Source: Sweltsa coloradensis
Lineage: Eukaryota; Arthropoda; Insecta; Plecoptera; Chloroperlidae
NCBI GenBank assembly: GCA_024449915.1
Contig: JAMZAV010000962.1
Span: 310,001-374,000 of the forward strand
Direction: 5' to 3'
Length of the DNA: 64,000 nt
Shown here: piece after piece, positions 47,451 to 57,929 of the stretch
Position numbering within the stretch: position 1 is the stretch's first letter
Layout: each line of letters opens with the position of its first letter
The notes under the pieces: model-generated
The model's input: the letters and a program-made list of their open reading frames with translations, nothing else
Database searches by the model: none
Told to the model about the DNA's origin: nothing
Position numbers and translations under genes: made by a program

Positions 47451-49500
47451 ATCTCATTACTTTTTCAAGTTCCATTACAAAATTATTTGCTAAAATATAA
47501 TATTTTTATCAAAGTTGATTTAAATTCTATGGTTTTTAGCAGTAACAATATAGGATGTAAAATATCTAGACCGGATTCATGTACATCCTGGGTATAGGTG
47601 GTATAACCATGGTATAACGACGGTATAAGGACTGGACCCCAATTCTTGAGTTCGTGGGAGATGAGTTGAAAACGCAATTTGAAAACGAAGTCGTTTTTGT
47701 TTTCGAAGGAATTGGTATTCTTGAACGGTATCGTGGAAAACGTCATGGGTTGTGAGTTGAAAGCATTGATATTAATTAAACCCCTATAGTAGGCTAGATT
47801 AGCAGTCTCCTATACCTCCGCACAGGCGCGAGCGTAGCAAATTGAAGACTCAACCGGCCCATTTCAAGATGGCGATTTGGTGTTTTAATTTATGCTTTTT
47901 TAATGCAATAAAGTATGTTACTGGATTTGTGGATATGGTTTTAGCGTGTGCAGCATGGTATTAAACAAAAGAAACAATACGAAGTGATTGCATAAGGGAA
48001 TTTAGTAATCATTAGGCTAGTATGCTTACCTGTCAACCTGGCGGCAATCTTGAGAACTATTTGGCCACAAATCGCTCCCATTTGATTAACATGTAAACTG
48101 TCATTTTAAGATGGCTTCTAATTGTACCGGAAGTGGACCACCGACTGCTGGTCTAGCCAATTATATAGGATGTCTATGGTTGAAAGAGTATCACGAAATC
48201 CAAACACTTTAAAAAGATTTGCGTATAGCAAAGAGCTCGAAAAAGTTCTATATTTATTCTAGATGGCAGTGCCTTCATAAACGCGGGCCAATCGAAAGAC
48301 AAGTTGTATGAAATGATTTGATTGTTGCAATTATGTAAACAAACAGTTGAGCAAGTCCAATGTTGTGCTGGCATAGGGTTGGCTAGGCTTGTCAAACATG
48401 TAATGTAAGTATGAATTTTACTAGTCCTATAGCCAAATGGAACTTTAGACCTACACTTTTGCATTATAAATAATTTTCCACATCTGGGCTAGGCCAGGGA
48501 CGGTTTTGATTTGTTTTATGAGAGTATATGAATTTTCTCGTTCCACACAACCTATGCAGGGCAATTGTACATGTAAATAATAGTCTGACAGTACAAGCAA
48601 GACAAACTAACAAGGTGTATGTATAGTGTAATGAAATTTACTCATTTCAAGGATGATTAAACATTTTAATAAGTTAAATATTACTATCAAAATACAAGTG
48701 AGGAAATTGACTTTTGTCAAAAATAACCAGCACTGGGGTGTTGGGTGCTCCGTTCAAACCCAGCATGAAAAGGTAAATAAAATGCACTCGTCACCAATAG
48801 GGAGGTAGGGCCTATACTATTCGGATTCGGTTCCAGACCTTCTGGGAATAGGGTATCTCAAATCCAGAAAGACTAAATTATGTTACTACATCCTGCTAAT
48901 GTACAGAAAGCGTTGTTATCTGCCCTGGGGCTGGAGATTAGGGACGGGCAAATGCGTGGACTCCTAAACCTGTAGCCCTACACTAGCGGCTATCAGAGCG
49001 TGTACACCTGCACAAGTTTGTTTTGGATAAATATGAAGTTTAAAAAATATGTGTATGCTTAGTAGTAGGGCTGGGCAATGAAATCGATATTTTGATACAA
49101 TATCGATATGACCCGATTTATTCCCGATATTTGATTGAATATCTAAATAAAAAATTTATTTAAAAAATAAATGTAAAATTTTTATTTGAAAAATCAAGTT
49201 TTAATTTCTAATGTTCCACATTTCAATTGCCCGAGCAAAATTATTATAACTTGTAAACTCTGTTCTCGTCACCTTCATCCCCTCCCCTTCCCACTCGTCG
49301 CTACGCTTGTCCATCGCCCCCCTTCACCCGCTGTGTGCGCTTCTACCTGTCGGCCGGGCGTGTGCGAAGAATAACTGGAGCAATCTGCCAGTCACATTTA
49401 TCACCAAGATGTCTGTCAAAGATAGAGCGATCGGGGTAGGGATGTGCGAACGTTCAAAATTAGAACGCGAACTCGAACTTAAAGAAATTTCGAGTTTGCA

Positions 49501-50262
49501 ATGGAAATGCTGGTGACTGTCCCACCATTAAGTGCTAGGAGAAGCAAGGCAGCGATATGCCTACATGAGAAACTTCTGAGACTTGACGAAGAGGAATGGG
49601 ACAGAGAGCCGGTAGAGAGGCTGAAGACACAAACTACATTTATCACAGCAGCGAAGCAACTAATGAAGCAAATTTTGGGTAAGGTGGATTTACGAGATCG
49701 AATGGAGCTTCCTACACCTGATATGAGGGTCGCTGTACTGGAAGTCCAACATGAGCTAACGGTGGAAGGAATTGAGAAGAAAAAGGCGGGTTATACTGAG
49801 GATGAACTTCGATGTCTGACAGTTGCTCATATAGCGAAGCACTACCCCACCCCAGAATGGGTACTTGTATATACAGACGGGTCTGCTACCCAGGGGAGGG
49901 AAAAGCAGGGGCTGGGGTATACTGCAATGCATTCCAGCAAGCATTGCCAGCAGGACGTAATGGAAGCAGTTATGACGGAGAAATCAAGGCAATCAAAGTA
50001 GCACTTACTAAAATAAAGGAACAGCAAATACCAAAAGCAGTACCATTGTGAGTAAGGACATGAGAGACAGTGAGACGTTGGAGTGTAATAGACTACTGGT
50101 CTGGCTGGTAAACAGGAAAAAACAGGTGACCTTACAGTGGGTGCCAGCACACTGTAACATACAAGGGAACGAAGAAGCAGACAGACTCGCGAAAGAGGGG
50201 AGCAGGATGAAGCAGAACAAGAAGCCCCTATCCTTCAATGCCGTCAAATCTCATGTGAACAC
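49501..50262 (+). pseudogene. LINE pol C-terminus with RNase H, copy 1
   Basis: Same sequence as 53352-54120, with an additional one-base loss in the C-run after GSAT (YTDGSATQGREKQGLG) that shifts the frame, and an extra A in GTGAAAAAAC. It lacks the CxxC tail because homology stops at 50375. Confidence 0.83.
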
Positions 50263-51276
50263 CGCAGTGAAAAAACAACATCAAAAAAGGTATGGGAGAA
50301 GGCAAGTAAAGGCAAACAGTGGCAAGGAGCAGTCACAAAAAAAACGAAGTGGAGAAATCGGCAGACTGAGACGGTACACAACATCAAAAGGTATGGGGAG
50401 GCAAGTAAGCAACAGTGGCAAGGAAGCAGTCACAAAAAAAACGAAGTGGAGAAATCGGCAGATGAGCGGCACAGTCAGAACTTGTTTTTTGCCAGAAGCT
50501 ATTAGATGTTTCATAACCTTATGTCCATGTAAAATATGAACATTGTAGTCCCACCGTCTGGTCAGAATCGCGGGCCGACGTATTAGATGTTAGCAGTAGC
50601 AGTAGTAGGCAGTAGTAGGCAGTAGCAGTACAACATCCTTAAAGTGATTTTGAGCATGTTTCAAGCCATTTTTTCACCAAGAAGGAATAATCGTACCCCA
50701 ATAAAATTTGGCATGTGTTGTCAGGTACCTAAATCCCCTCGATTGTGATAGTTTTCAAGTTCACATCACGTTACATGACGGCTGGGTAACACCTCGAAAT
50801 CACTCCAACTCTGCTTGGTGTATAAGGTGCTTGAGTGTGTAGCGCACCGCGGCTTGGCTGCGGCGCCCTAACGGGCACCTAGATACTATCTCGTCATTGT
50901 TGTTCGCAAGTGTACATTATTCTTTGCTTTTTGACCCTTGGGCACCCCTGTACCCCGCACCCATCACTGGCCAACAAGTGGATTTCTACTCCAAAATAAT
51001 CAACCTATCATAATATATGGGTCTCCATTTCTCCACAGGGGGGAGGGGAGGGTTTTCCTACCTGGGAGCTGCTCTAACTGTTTTGCATAGGCATTTACAA
51101 TGGCCGAATTCTGGTTGTTTGTAATTTTGTTATTTAATACATAATTAAAATATAATAAAGAGATTTAAATTCAATTAATAGTAATGAAGAGGTTGAAATA
51201 GGGCCAAACAGTTGCACTGTCTCGTCATGTGACAGGTAAGAATACACTAAAACTAACTAACTATACCAGTACTCAC

Positions 51277-51474
51277 ATCAGCAAAGCTATACCAGCAACC
51301 GTACGCCTGGGCCTCAGGGAAGCACTGTTGAATGGCCTGCTGCAAGGCAGCCTCGTAATCACAGATGATTTGTTGGGGTTGCATGGCCGGCAGTAAGGTC
51401 TTCACGTAGTTTAAAACGGCCACGTACGCCTTGGTGGTTCTCATCTCCATTGCAACGATGACTAGAGGAAATGC
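51277..51474 (-). CDS. MULE-derived transposase gene, exon 2
   Basis: This 198-nt exon encodes the middle of the MULE core. The acceptor is TTGATTATTGTTGTAG and the donor is GAT|GTGAGT, both strong, and both borders are phase 0. The translation starts AFPLVIVAMEMRTTKAYVAV and continues LNYVKTLLPAMQPQQIICDY, then EAALQQAIQQCFPEAQAYGC and WYSFAD. ICDYE carries the second catalytic aspartate. FPEAQAYGCWYSF matches the family's FPxAxxxGCxFHF motif, although the usual histidine is replaced by serine. The intron upstream is 10.7 kb and the intron downstream 23.3 kb, both filled with mobile DNA. A 5S-rRNA-like sequence sits about 35 bp upstream of the acceptor. Confidence 0.87.
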
Positions 51475-51509
51475 CTACAACAATAATCAATTGTATCAAA
51501 CAACAACAA

Positions 51510-51629
51510 ACCAACGGCCTTGCCATGTTGAATACACCAGTTCTCGACTGATCACCAAAGTTAAGCAACATCGAGCGTGGTCAATACTTGGATGGGTGAC
51601 CACTTGGGAACACCATGTGCCCTTGGTAA
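51510..51629 (+). rRNA. 5S rRNA-like sequence (pseudogene or SINE3 head)
   Basis: About 120 nt aligned to eukaryotic 5S rRNA: CCATGTTGAATACACCAGTT, AAGTTAAGCAACATCGAGC (A box), TTGGATGGGTGACCACTTGG (C box), GGAACACCATGTGCCC. Several changes from the usual sequence suggest a pseudogene or the head of a 5S-derived SINE. It is on the plus strand in intron 1, about 35 bp before the exon 2 acceptor. Confidence 0.78.
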
Positions 51630-51919
51630 ATGGGGTGCAGCAGATCGCCAAAGTGTGCCCTGTTAGAAAACGATCCTTGCATTGTCACCCTTAGCCACTT
51701 GCGGAGAGCAATGTTTACAAGTTCTAGTGTTAGTCAAAATTAAAATTTAAAATTTAAAGCGTGTTTAGCGATAACGCAGAGGTAGACAAGTAGAAGTAGG
51801 AAAGAGTCCCTGGAATGGTTAAGATGAGACATGAATACTGCAAATAATATCCACTGGTGAGTGACAAATACTATACTTAGGTAGCAAAGTGAAAACAAAA
51901 GTCCGCAGGATGATATTAA

Positions 51920-52618
51920 CCTTTTCTGTGCGGCCATCGAGTATACTCGATGCCGCCATCTTGTTTCCCCAGTGCGGCCGTCGAGTATACTCGATCTGGG
52001 GTTGTTTCGAAACGCGCGCGCTTGTTGCTGCTGATAGATATAATCGATTGTAAAAAGTCGATTTTTAAACTGTGCTGCACTCTATGTGCAAGCTGTTTAA
52101 CCATCTTCTAGTTTGGTAGTTTGACCACAGATGGCTCTGTCAGTTATTTCAGTAGTGAAAATTGGCAAAAACTACAAGTGAAGATAATAATGTCGTCTGG
52201 AAAAGGTTAGGATGATGAAAGAACACAGTTTTCAGGCAAAATAGGTTGTAATTAGGAGGTTTATGATCACTATTCCGACTTGGTTAGCAATCATAGACTT
52301 TGAAGTAAAGGTTGAAGTAATAGAAAAGTAGAGGACGTTGCCAGTAGGCCTAGGTGACGAAAACCAGCTCACACTTACGTAGGCCTATGCTAGGGCAATT
52401 GTCACATGTAAATAATAGTCTTGACAGTATCAAAGCAAGACAAACTAAACAAGGTGTATGTATAGTGTAATGAAATTTACTTCATTTCAAGGATGATTAA
52501 ACATTTTAATAAGTTAAATATTACTATCAAAATACAAGTGAGAGAAATTGACTTTTTGCTCAAAATAACCCAGCACTGGGGTGTTGGGTGCTCCGTTCAA
52601 AACCCAGCATTGAAAAGG
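51920..52618 (+). mobile_element. piggyBac-type MITE, copy 1
   Basis: The 699-bp element is flanked by TTAA (51916-51919 and 52619-52622). Ends are CCTTTTCTGTGCGG and, inward from the right, CCTTTTCAATGCTGG. Just inside the left end are two copies of the palindrome CGAGTATACTCG. No coding capacity is evident. The layout (CCYTTT, TGCGG, then CGA-TATA-TCG palindromes) matches the autonomous piggyBac at 43793 with different bases. Confidence 0.85.
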
Positions 52619-54225
52619 TTAAATAAAATGCACTCGTCACAATAGGGAGGTAGGGCCTATACTATTCGGATTCGGTTCCAGACCTTCTGGGAATAGGGTA
52701 TCTCAAATCCAGAAAGACTAAATTATGTTACTACATCCTGCTAATGTACAGAAAGCGTTGTTATCTGCCCTGGGGCTGGAGATTAGGGACGGGCAAATGC
52801 GTGGACTCCTAAACCTGTAGCCCTACACTAGCGGCTATCAGAGCGTGTACACCTGCACAATGTTTGTTTATGGATAAATACTGAAGTTTAAAAAATATGT
52901 GTATGCTTAGTAGTAGGGCTGGGCAATGAAATCGATATTTTGATACAATATCGATATGACCCGATTTATTCCCGATATTTGATTGAATATCTAAATAAAA
53001 ATTTTTATTTAAAAAATAAATGTAAAATTTTTATTTGAAAAATCAAGTTTTAATTTCTAATGTTCCACATTTCAATTGCCCGTGCAAAATTATTATAACT
53101 TGTAAACTCTTGTTCTCGTCACCTTTCATCCCCTCCCCTTCCCACTCGTCGCTACGCTTGTCCATCGCCCCCCTTCACCCGCTGTGTGCGCTTCTACCTG
53201 TCGGCCGGGCGTGTGCGAAGAATAACTGGAGCAATCTGCCAGTCACATTTATCACCAAGATGTCTGTCAAAGATAGAGCGATCGGGGTAGGGATGTGCGA
53301 ACGTTCAAAATTAGAACGCGAACTCGAACTTAAAGAAATTTCGAGTTTGCAATGGAAATGCTGGTGACTGTCCCACCATTAAGTGCTAGGAGAAGCAAGG
53401 CAGCGATATGCCTACATGAGAAACTTCTGAGACTTGACGAAGAGGAATGGGACAGAGAGCCGGTAGAGAGGCTGAAGACACAAACTACATTTATCACAGC
53501 AGCGAAGCAACTAATGAAGCAAATTTTGGGTAAGGTGGATTTACGAGATCGAATGGAGCTTCCTACACCTGATATGAGGGTCGCTGTACTGGAAGTCCAA
53601 CATGAGCTAACGGTGGAAGGAATTGAGAAGAAAAAGGCGGGTTATACTGAGGATGAACTTCGATGTCTGACAGTTGCTCATATAGCGAAGCACTACCCCA
53701 CCCCAGAATGGGTACTTGTATATACAGACGGGTCTGCTACCCCAGGGGAGGGAAAAGCAGGGGCTGGGGTATACTGGAATGCATTCCAGCAAGCATTGCC
53801 AGCAGGACGTAATGGAAGCAGTTATGACGGAGAAATCAAGGCAATCAAAGTAGCACTTACTAATATAAAGGAACAGCAAATACCAAAAGCAGTGCCATTG
53901 TGAGTAAGGACATGAGAGACAGTGAGACGTTGGAGTGTAATAGACTACTGGTCTGGCTGGTAAACAGGAAAAAACAGGTGACCTTACAGTGGGTGCCAGC
54001 ACACTGTAACATACAAGGGAACGAAGAAGCAGACAGACTCGCGAAAGAGGGGAGCAGGATGAAGCAGAACAAGAAGCCCCTATCCTTCAATGCCGTCAAA
54101 TCTCATGTGAACACCGCAGTGAAAAACAACATCAAAAAGGTATGGGAGAAGGCAAGTAAAGGCAAACAGTGGCAAGGAGCAGTCACAAAAAAAACGAAGT
54201 GGAGAAATCGGCAGACTGAGACGGC
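52384..54225 (+). repeat. Block D, second copy
   Basis: Near-identical to 48551-50375. The first 450 bp differ mainly by one-base deletions in the other copy; the rest is almost exact. It holds two isolated hAT left ends (TAGGGCTGGGCAATG at about 52914 and TAGGGATGTGCGAACG at about 53289) and the RNase-H LINE fragment. Confidence 0.85.
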
Positions 54226-54403
54226 ACAATTCAGATTGGAAACCGGTCATGACCTGCTAGCTACACACCTTCATAAACTAGGGATAACTGACTCAAGCAC
54301 ATGTACACTATGTGCTACAGAACAGCATACCAGGGAGCACCTACGCAGATGCCCGGTACTTCAAGAAATAAGAGACGCAATGCCAAAAGATACCCAAATA
54401 TGA
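53352..54403 (+). pseudogene. LINE pol C-terminus with RNase H, copy 2
   Basis: Frames read VTVPPLSARRSKAAICLHEK, then WVLVYTDGSATPGEGKAGAG (RNase H YTDGS), SSYDGEIKAIKVAL, and after a stop and frame change QVTLQWVPAHCNIQGNEEAD and RLAKEGS (RNase H WxPxHxxIxGNExAD). The end GITDSSTCTLCATEQHTREH then LRRCPVL is the CxxC-H-C tail of many non-LTR polyproteins. The break after AVPL lacks the usual SDSQ segment, so part is deleted. Both copies share the break. Confidence 0.85.
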
Positions 54404-54995
54404 TTTCTTAAGAATGCAGTAATACGTCTGAAAAGTCAGTAGAATGTAAGAGGGGCTTAATAAAAGAGCGGATTATTTTTTTGAATTTTTTTTGACGGGA
54501 CATAACTTCAGAATCAACAATTGTATTCAAATTACTGGAATCAGTTGCTCAAGTTCAAAATTGTATTTTTAGCAGCAGTTTTTTGTATATTATTTCTACA
54601 CTCCTTTATCTACAACCTAAATAAAAGGATTTTTGTATTTATATGGTTTGTTGCATTGCACAATTTTTTTCGCCTGCCGGTACAATTTCAAATTTTGTAC
54701 CGTTTAACGGAAAAAATCGTGCAACGCCTGAAATCATATAAAACCAATAATACTTATATTTAGGTTGTAGATAAAGGAGTGTAGAAATAATATACAAAAA
54801 ACCGCTGCTAAAAATTCAATTTTAAACTTGAGCAACTGATTCCAGTAATTTGAATAAAATTGTTGATTCTGAGGTTATGTGCTGTCAAAAAAATTTCAAA
54901 AAAATTATCCGCTCTTTTATTAAGCCCCTCTTACATTCTACTTACTTTTCAGACGTCTTTGCTGCATTCTTTAGAAATCATATTTGGGTCTAGGG
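54391..54995. mobile_element. Fold-back element related to 7846-8483, left end truncated
   Basis: Bases 54391-54690 are the reverse complement of about 54700-54990. The centre again reads GCCGGTAC...GTACC, as in the 7846 hairpin, and the right outer end is followed by GGGATTCCCC then TTAA (55004). The left end lacks the corresponding terminal bases and abuts an RNase-H LINE fragment, so this copy is truncated or rearranged on that side. Confidence 0.75.
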
Positions 54996-55050
54996 ATTCC
55001 CCTTAAATGATGTTATGTTCTAGGGGCACTAGAAATAGCAATAAGATACA

Positions 55051-55708
55051 CTAGGGAAACGCCAAAGTCGTTGTTAAACGAGTGAGCGCCAAATATAGAG
55101 TACCAGGTATCATTCCCCATACTGGGCTAGATCCAGCCTTGGGTATATGGGAGAAAATGGGATGTTCCCGGGTACTCAACACTTTGCTCACTCACTCGTT
55201 TATCAACAACTTTGGCGTTTCCCTAGTTATTTAAATTGAACATTTAAAATGCTAATCGTGTTTCAAACATATTAGCATGAAACATTAACAAATTTCCAAG
55301 ATAAAAGAAAATCAATTTAATTTTTATTTCCCATTTAACACCCTTCAAAAATAATATGTGGGTGTAAAAATATAAAAAACTTTGAACTATCGGGTATCGA
55401 ACCCCAACCCTCCGTGCTAAATGCTTACCACTAGCCTGGTAGACCTTGTCCCGCTAGCTGCTACTAAACAAATGCTATTGATATTAAAAAAATCACATTT
55501 TTATTTATTGTCGGCTTAAATCGCAATGGATCTAGCTGATTTTGTTAACAGTTCTCAGTCAACTCGTACCGGATGTCTGTATAAAATTTCAGCGCAATCT
55601 GTTCAGCGGTTTGGCTGATTTTCGATGTACAGACAGACAGACAGACACACAGAATGAGAGCCGTTTGAGTTGAAAGGAGACACGCGGTCGCTCCGCTCCC
55701 TCGTTTAA
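55051..55708 (+). mobile_element. F3 element with tRNA-like segment
   Basis: A|CTAGGGAAACGCCAAAGTCG to GCTCCGCTCCCTCGTTTAA|T. The left 180 bp is itself an inverted pair: the same left end recurs inverted at about 55187-55227. At 55386-55448 (minus) there is a tRNA-like stretch with CTAGTGGTAAGCA and GGTTCGATACCCG. The 3' part carries (ACAG)n before the palindromic tail. Confidence 0.78.
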
Positions 55709-56658
55709 TAAAGAAGAAGATGGCGTTAACTCTTTACCTTATATTGTACTAGGAAAACGCTAAAGTCCCGTTGCGTTGTTGAGCGAGCACCGGTACGTGC
55801 AACACGACCCGAGTACGACATTCCCATAATTGGATGAGAGTAGCGAGCGAAGCGAAGATTCCATTTCACTACACTGGAGAAAAAAATCCGGAATGTTTTT
55901 TTTTTTTTGTAATTTTGGCTGTTTGTTAACACGATTCCGGCTAAACTGATACTCCAATAATTACAATGAAATTTTATGGAGGCCTTTGAAATCTCTGAAC
56001 TTAGAACTGCCACGTTTTTGAGCAAAATCGAAAAATTATTTCTCATGAAAATCGCAATTTTACGATTTTTAAAAAATTTCTTCGACTTGTAACACCTACA
56101 TGCTTTATCCGATTTTAATGATTTTTTCACAGAACCATAATTTTATGAATTAAGATATTCTTGTGAAATTTGAGAGCAATCGAAAAATTATTTCTTAAGA
56201 AAATCAAAATTTTACGTTTTTTTTTCTTTTAAAACAATTCTTTGACTTATAACACATGCTTTATCCGATTGTAATGATTTTTTCACAGAACCATACAGGG
56301 GCGCCGGATTTTGAAAATTCCGAGGGGTGCTCAACTTCGTGGAGAAGGGACCAAGCACGGGGGGTTTGGGGGGCGAGCCCCCCAACATAGCGCCGCAGGC
56401 GAAAATTTTGAAAATCACGTTTTTAGAGTGCGTTTAGTGCGTTTTAGACAAAATTAGGGGGCTGGATGCAATATCGAAATACTGTAGTTTTTGTACCGCA
56501 AAAACTAGAAAACTACCAACAAGAGAATTGGAACACTAACGAGATAGATCATCATGTTACCAAAATAATGCAATTTTTTACAGTAAAAACTAGAAAACCG
56601 TAAAAAAAATATGGAAGTGCGAGATAGACCATGTTACAACCATCGAATATGCATATCA

Positions 56659-57929
56659 CTAGGAAAACGCTTAAGTCCCGCCTCGTTGATGGATGAGCTT
56701 TTTTGTAAGTTTTTAGGGTAATTATGCCGTATAGCGCCTCACGCCAAAATCACCATAATTTTCACCCAAAAAGGCATTGAAAAGCATTATTATGTTACCT
56801 TTATCTATTTATTACTGTTTTTGGTGTAAAAGGTGAGTATCTTCCCATTTTTATGTTATTTCAATTGTGTTTATGTGTTGTTGTATAATACATCAGTTGT
56901 CATCACGCCATGTTGGAGCATGGTTGCCAACTGTCATTTTGGTAAAACTACCGTAGGGTACCCCGCTTCCAATCAATCAATCAAGTCAATTGTTATTGTA
57001 GGTGCGGCTGTCCACTTATGTAAGACTAGCTGGGGTCCAGGGACGAAGCCCCGGTGGGGGGGTTAAAGACAACAAAATAATAAATTATTCGGTACAGAAG
57101 TACCGAAACGGAAAGAATTTCGGGTGTTTTATTGTCTAAAGTGTTCTCAGTTTATGTTTCAACAGTCGGTAGGCCTACATGGCTTGTGTGTGTTTACATT
57201 AAAATGGCTGCTCAGTGCAGCTACTATCACTACGTAGGCCTGGTCATATTTAAGAGGTTAGTACTTTGTAAATGCTTTTGAAAATAAATTTCGTTTATTG
57301 TAAATCGTGATTTCATTATTGATTATGTGATTCACAGTGAAAATTGTCTTTTTGGGTGAAAATTATGGTGATTTTCGCGTGAGGCGCTATACGGCATAAT
57401 TACCGTTTTTAGTTTGCGTAGGACCACTTTTCCTTTGCAAATGCTTTTTGAATACATTGTAGGTGATTGTTGTCAAGTTTCTATTGTTACTTGTTTATTG
57501 TTATTATAAACCACAAAAAATCATATTAAAACCTTTATTTCTATGTATTCTGTGTAACTTTTTCAACTTTTTCTTTTAAAAGGTACTACATCACCATTAC
57601 CTTAATGTCCATGTGAAATATGAACGTTGTAGCCCCATCCGTTTGGTCAGAATTGGCCCAAATGTCACGAAAATATCACACTAAAAATCGAAAAAATCGT
57701 AAAAGTACCATATTCATGAGAAATATTTCTTCGATTGTACCCAAAAACGTGGCACGTCTAAGTTTAGAGATTTCAAAGGTTCCCTCCAATTTTCATCAAG
57801 ATCGCATATGCCGTTTGCCCGGAATCGTGCGAACAAACAGACAGAAAAACAAACAAACAAACAAAAAAACATTGGAGCTAAATGTTTTGAGGGGTCAGTG
57901 AAATTGAAGTCTTCGCTTCGCTCATCCAA
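56659..57929 (+). mobile_element. F4 element, third level of the nest
   Basis: A|CTAGGAAAACGCTTAAG to CGCTCATCCAA|T, interrupted by the TIR element 56717-57404. Its coding-like segment reads ISKVPSNFHQDRICRLPGIV then RTNRQKNKQ. Confidence 0.83.
56717..57404. mobile_element. TIR element GGTAATTATGCC, class uncertain
   Basis: The 688-bp element has a perfect 8-bp duplication GTTTTTAG (56709-56716 and 57405-57412). The terminal inverted repeats are long, about 55 bp, starting GGTAATTATGCCGTATAGCG. An 8-bp duplication with GG-starting ends could be Merlin-like; hAT ends would normally start CA or TA. No transposase. It is the innermost of four nested elements. Confidence 0.85.

Larger units (their letters stand above)
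47079..50884 (+). repeat. Segmental repeat A + D + C, copy 2
   Basis: Same A and C blocks as copy 1, but separated by block D (48551-50375), which is a copy of 52384-54225. D starts in the middle of the piggyBac MITE and includes that MITE's right flank, so it is a piece of a locus, not one mobile element. A ~90-bp tandem repeat follows (50276-50460). Confidence 0.8.

Noticed and set aside
50030..50062. Intron donor (GTGAGTAAG) explaining the break in the RNase H frame
   Set aside because: No acceptor nearby, and the RNase H segment between is missing, so a deletion fits better.
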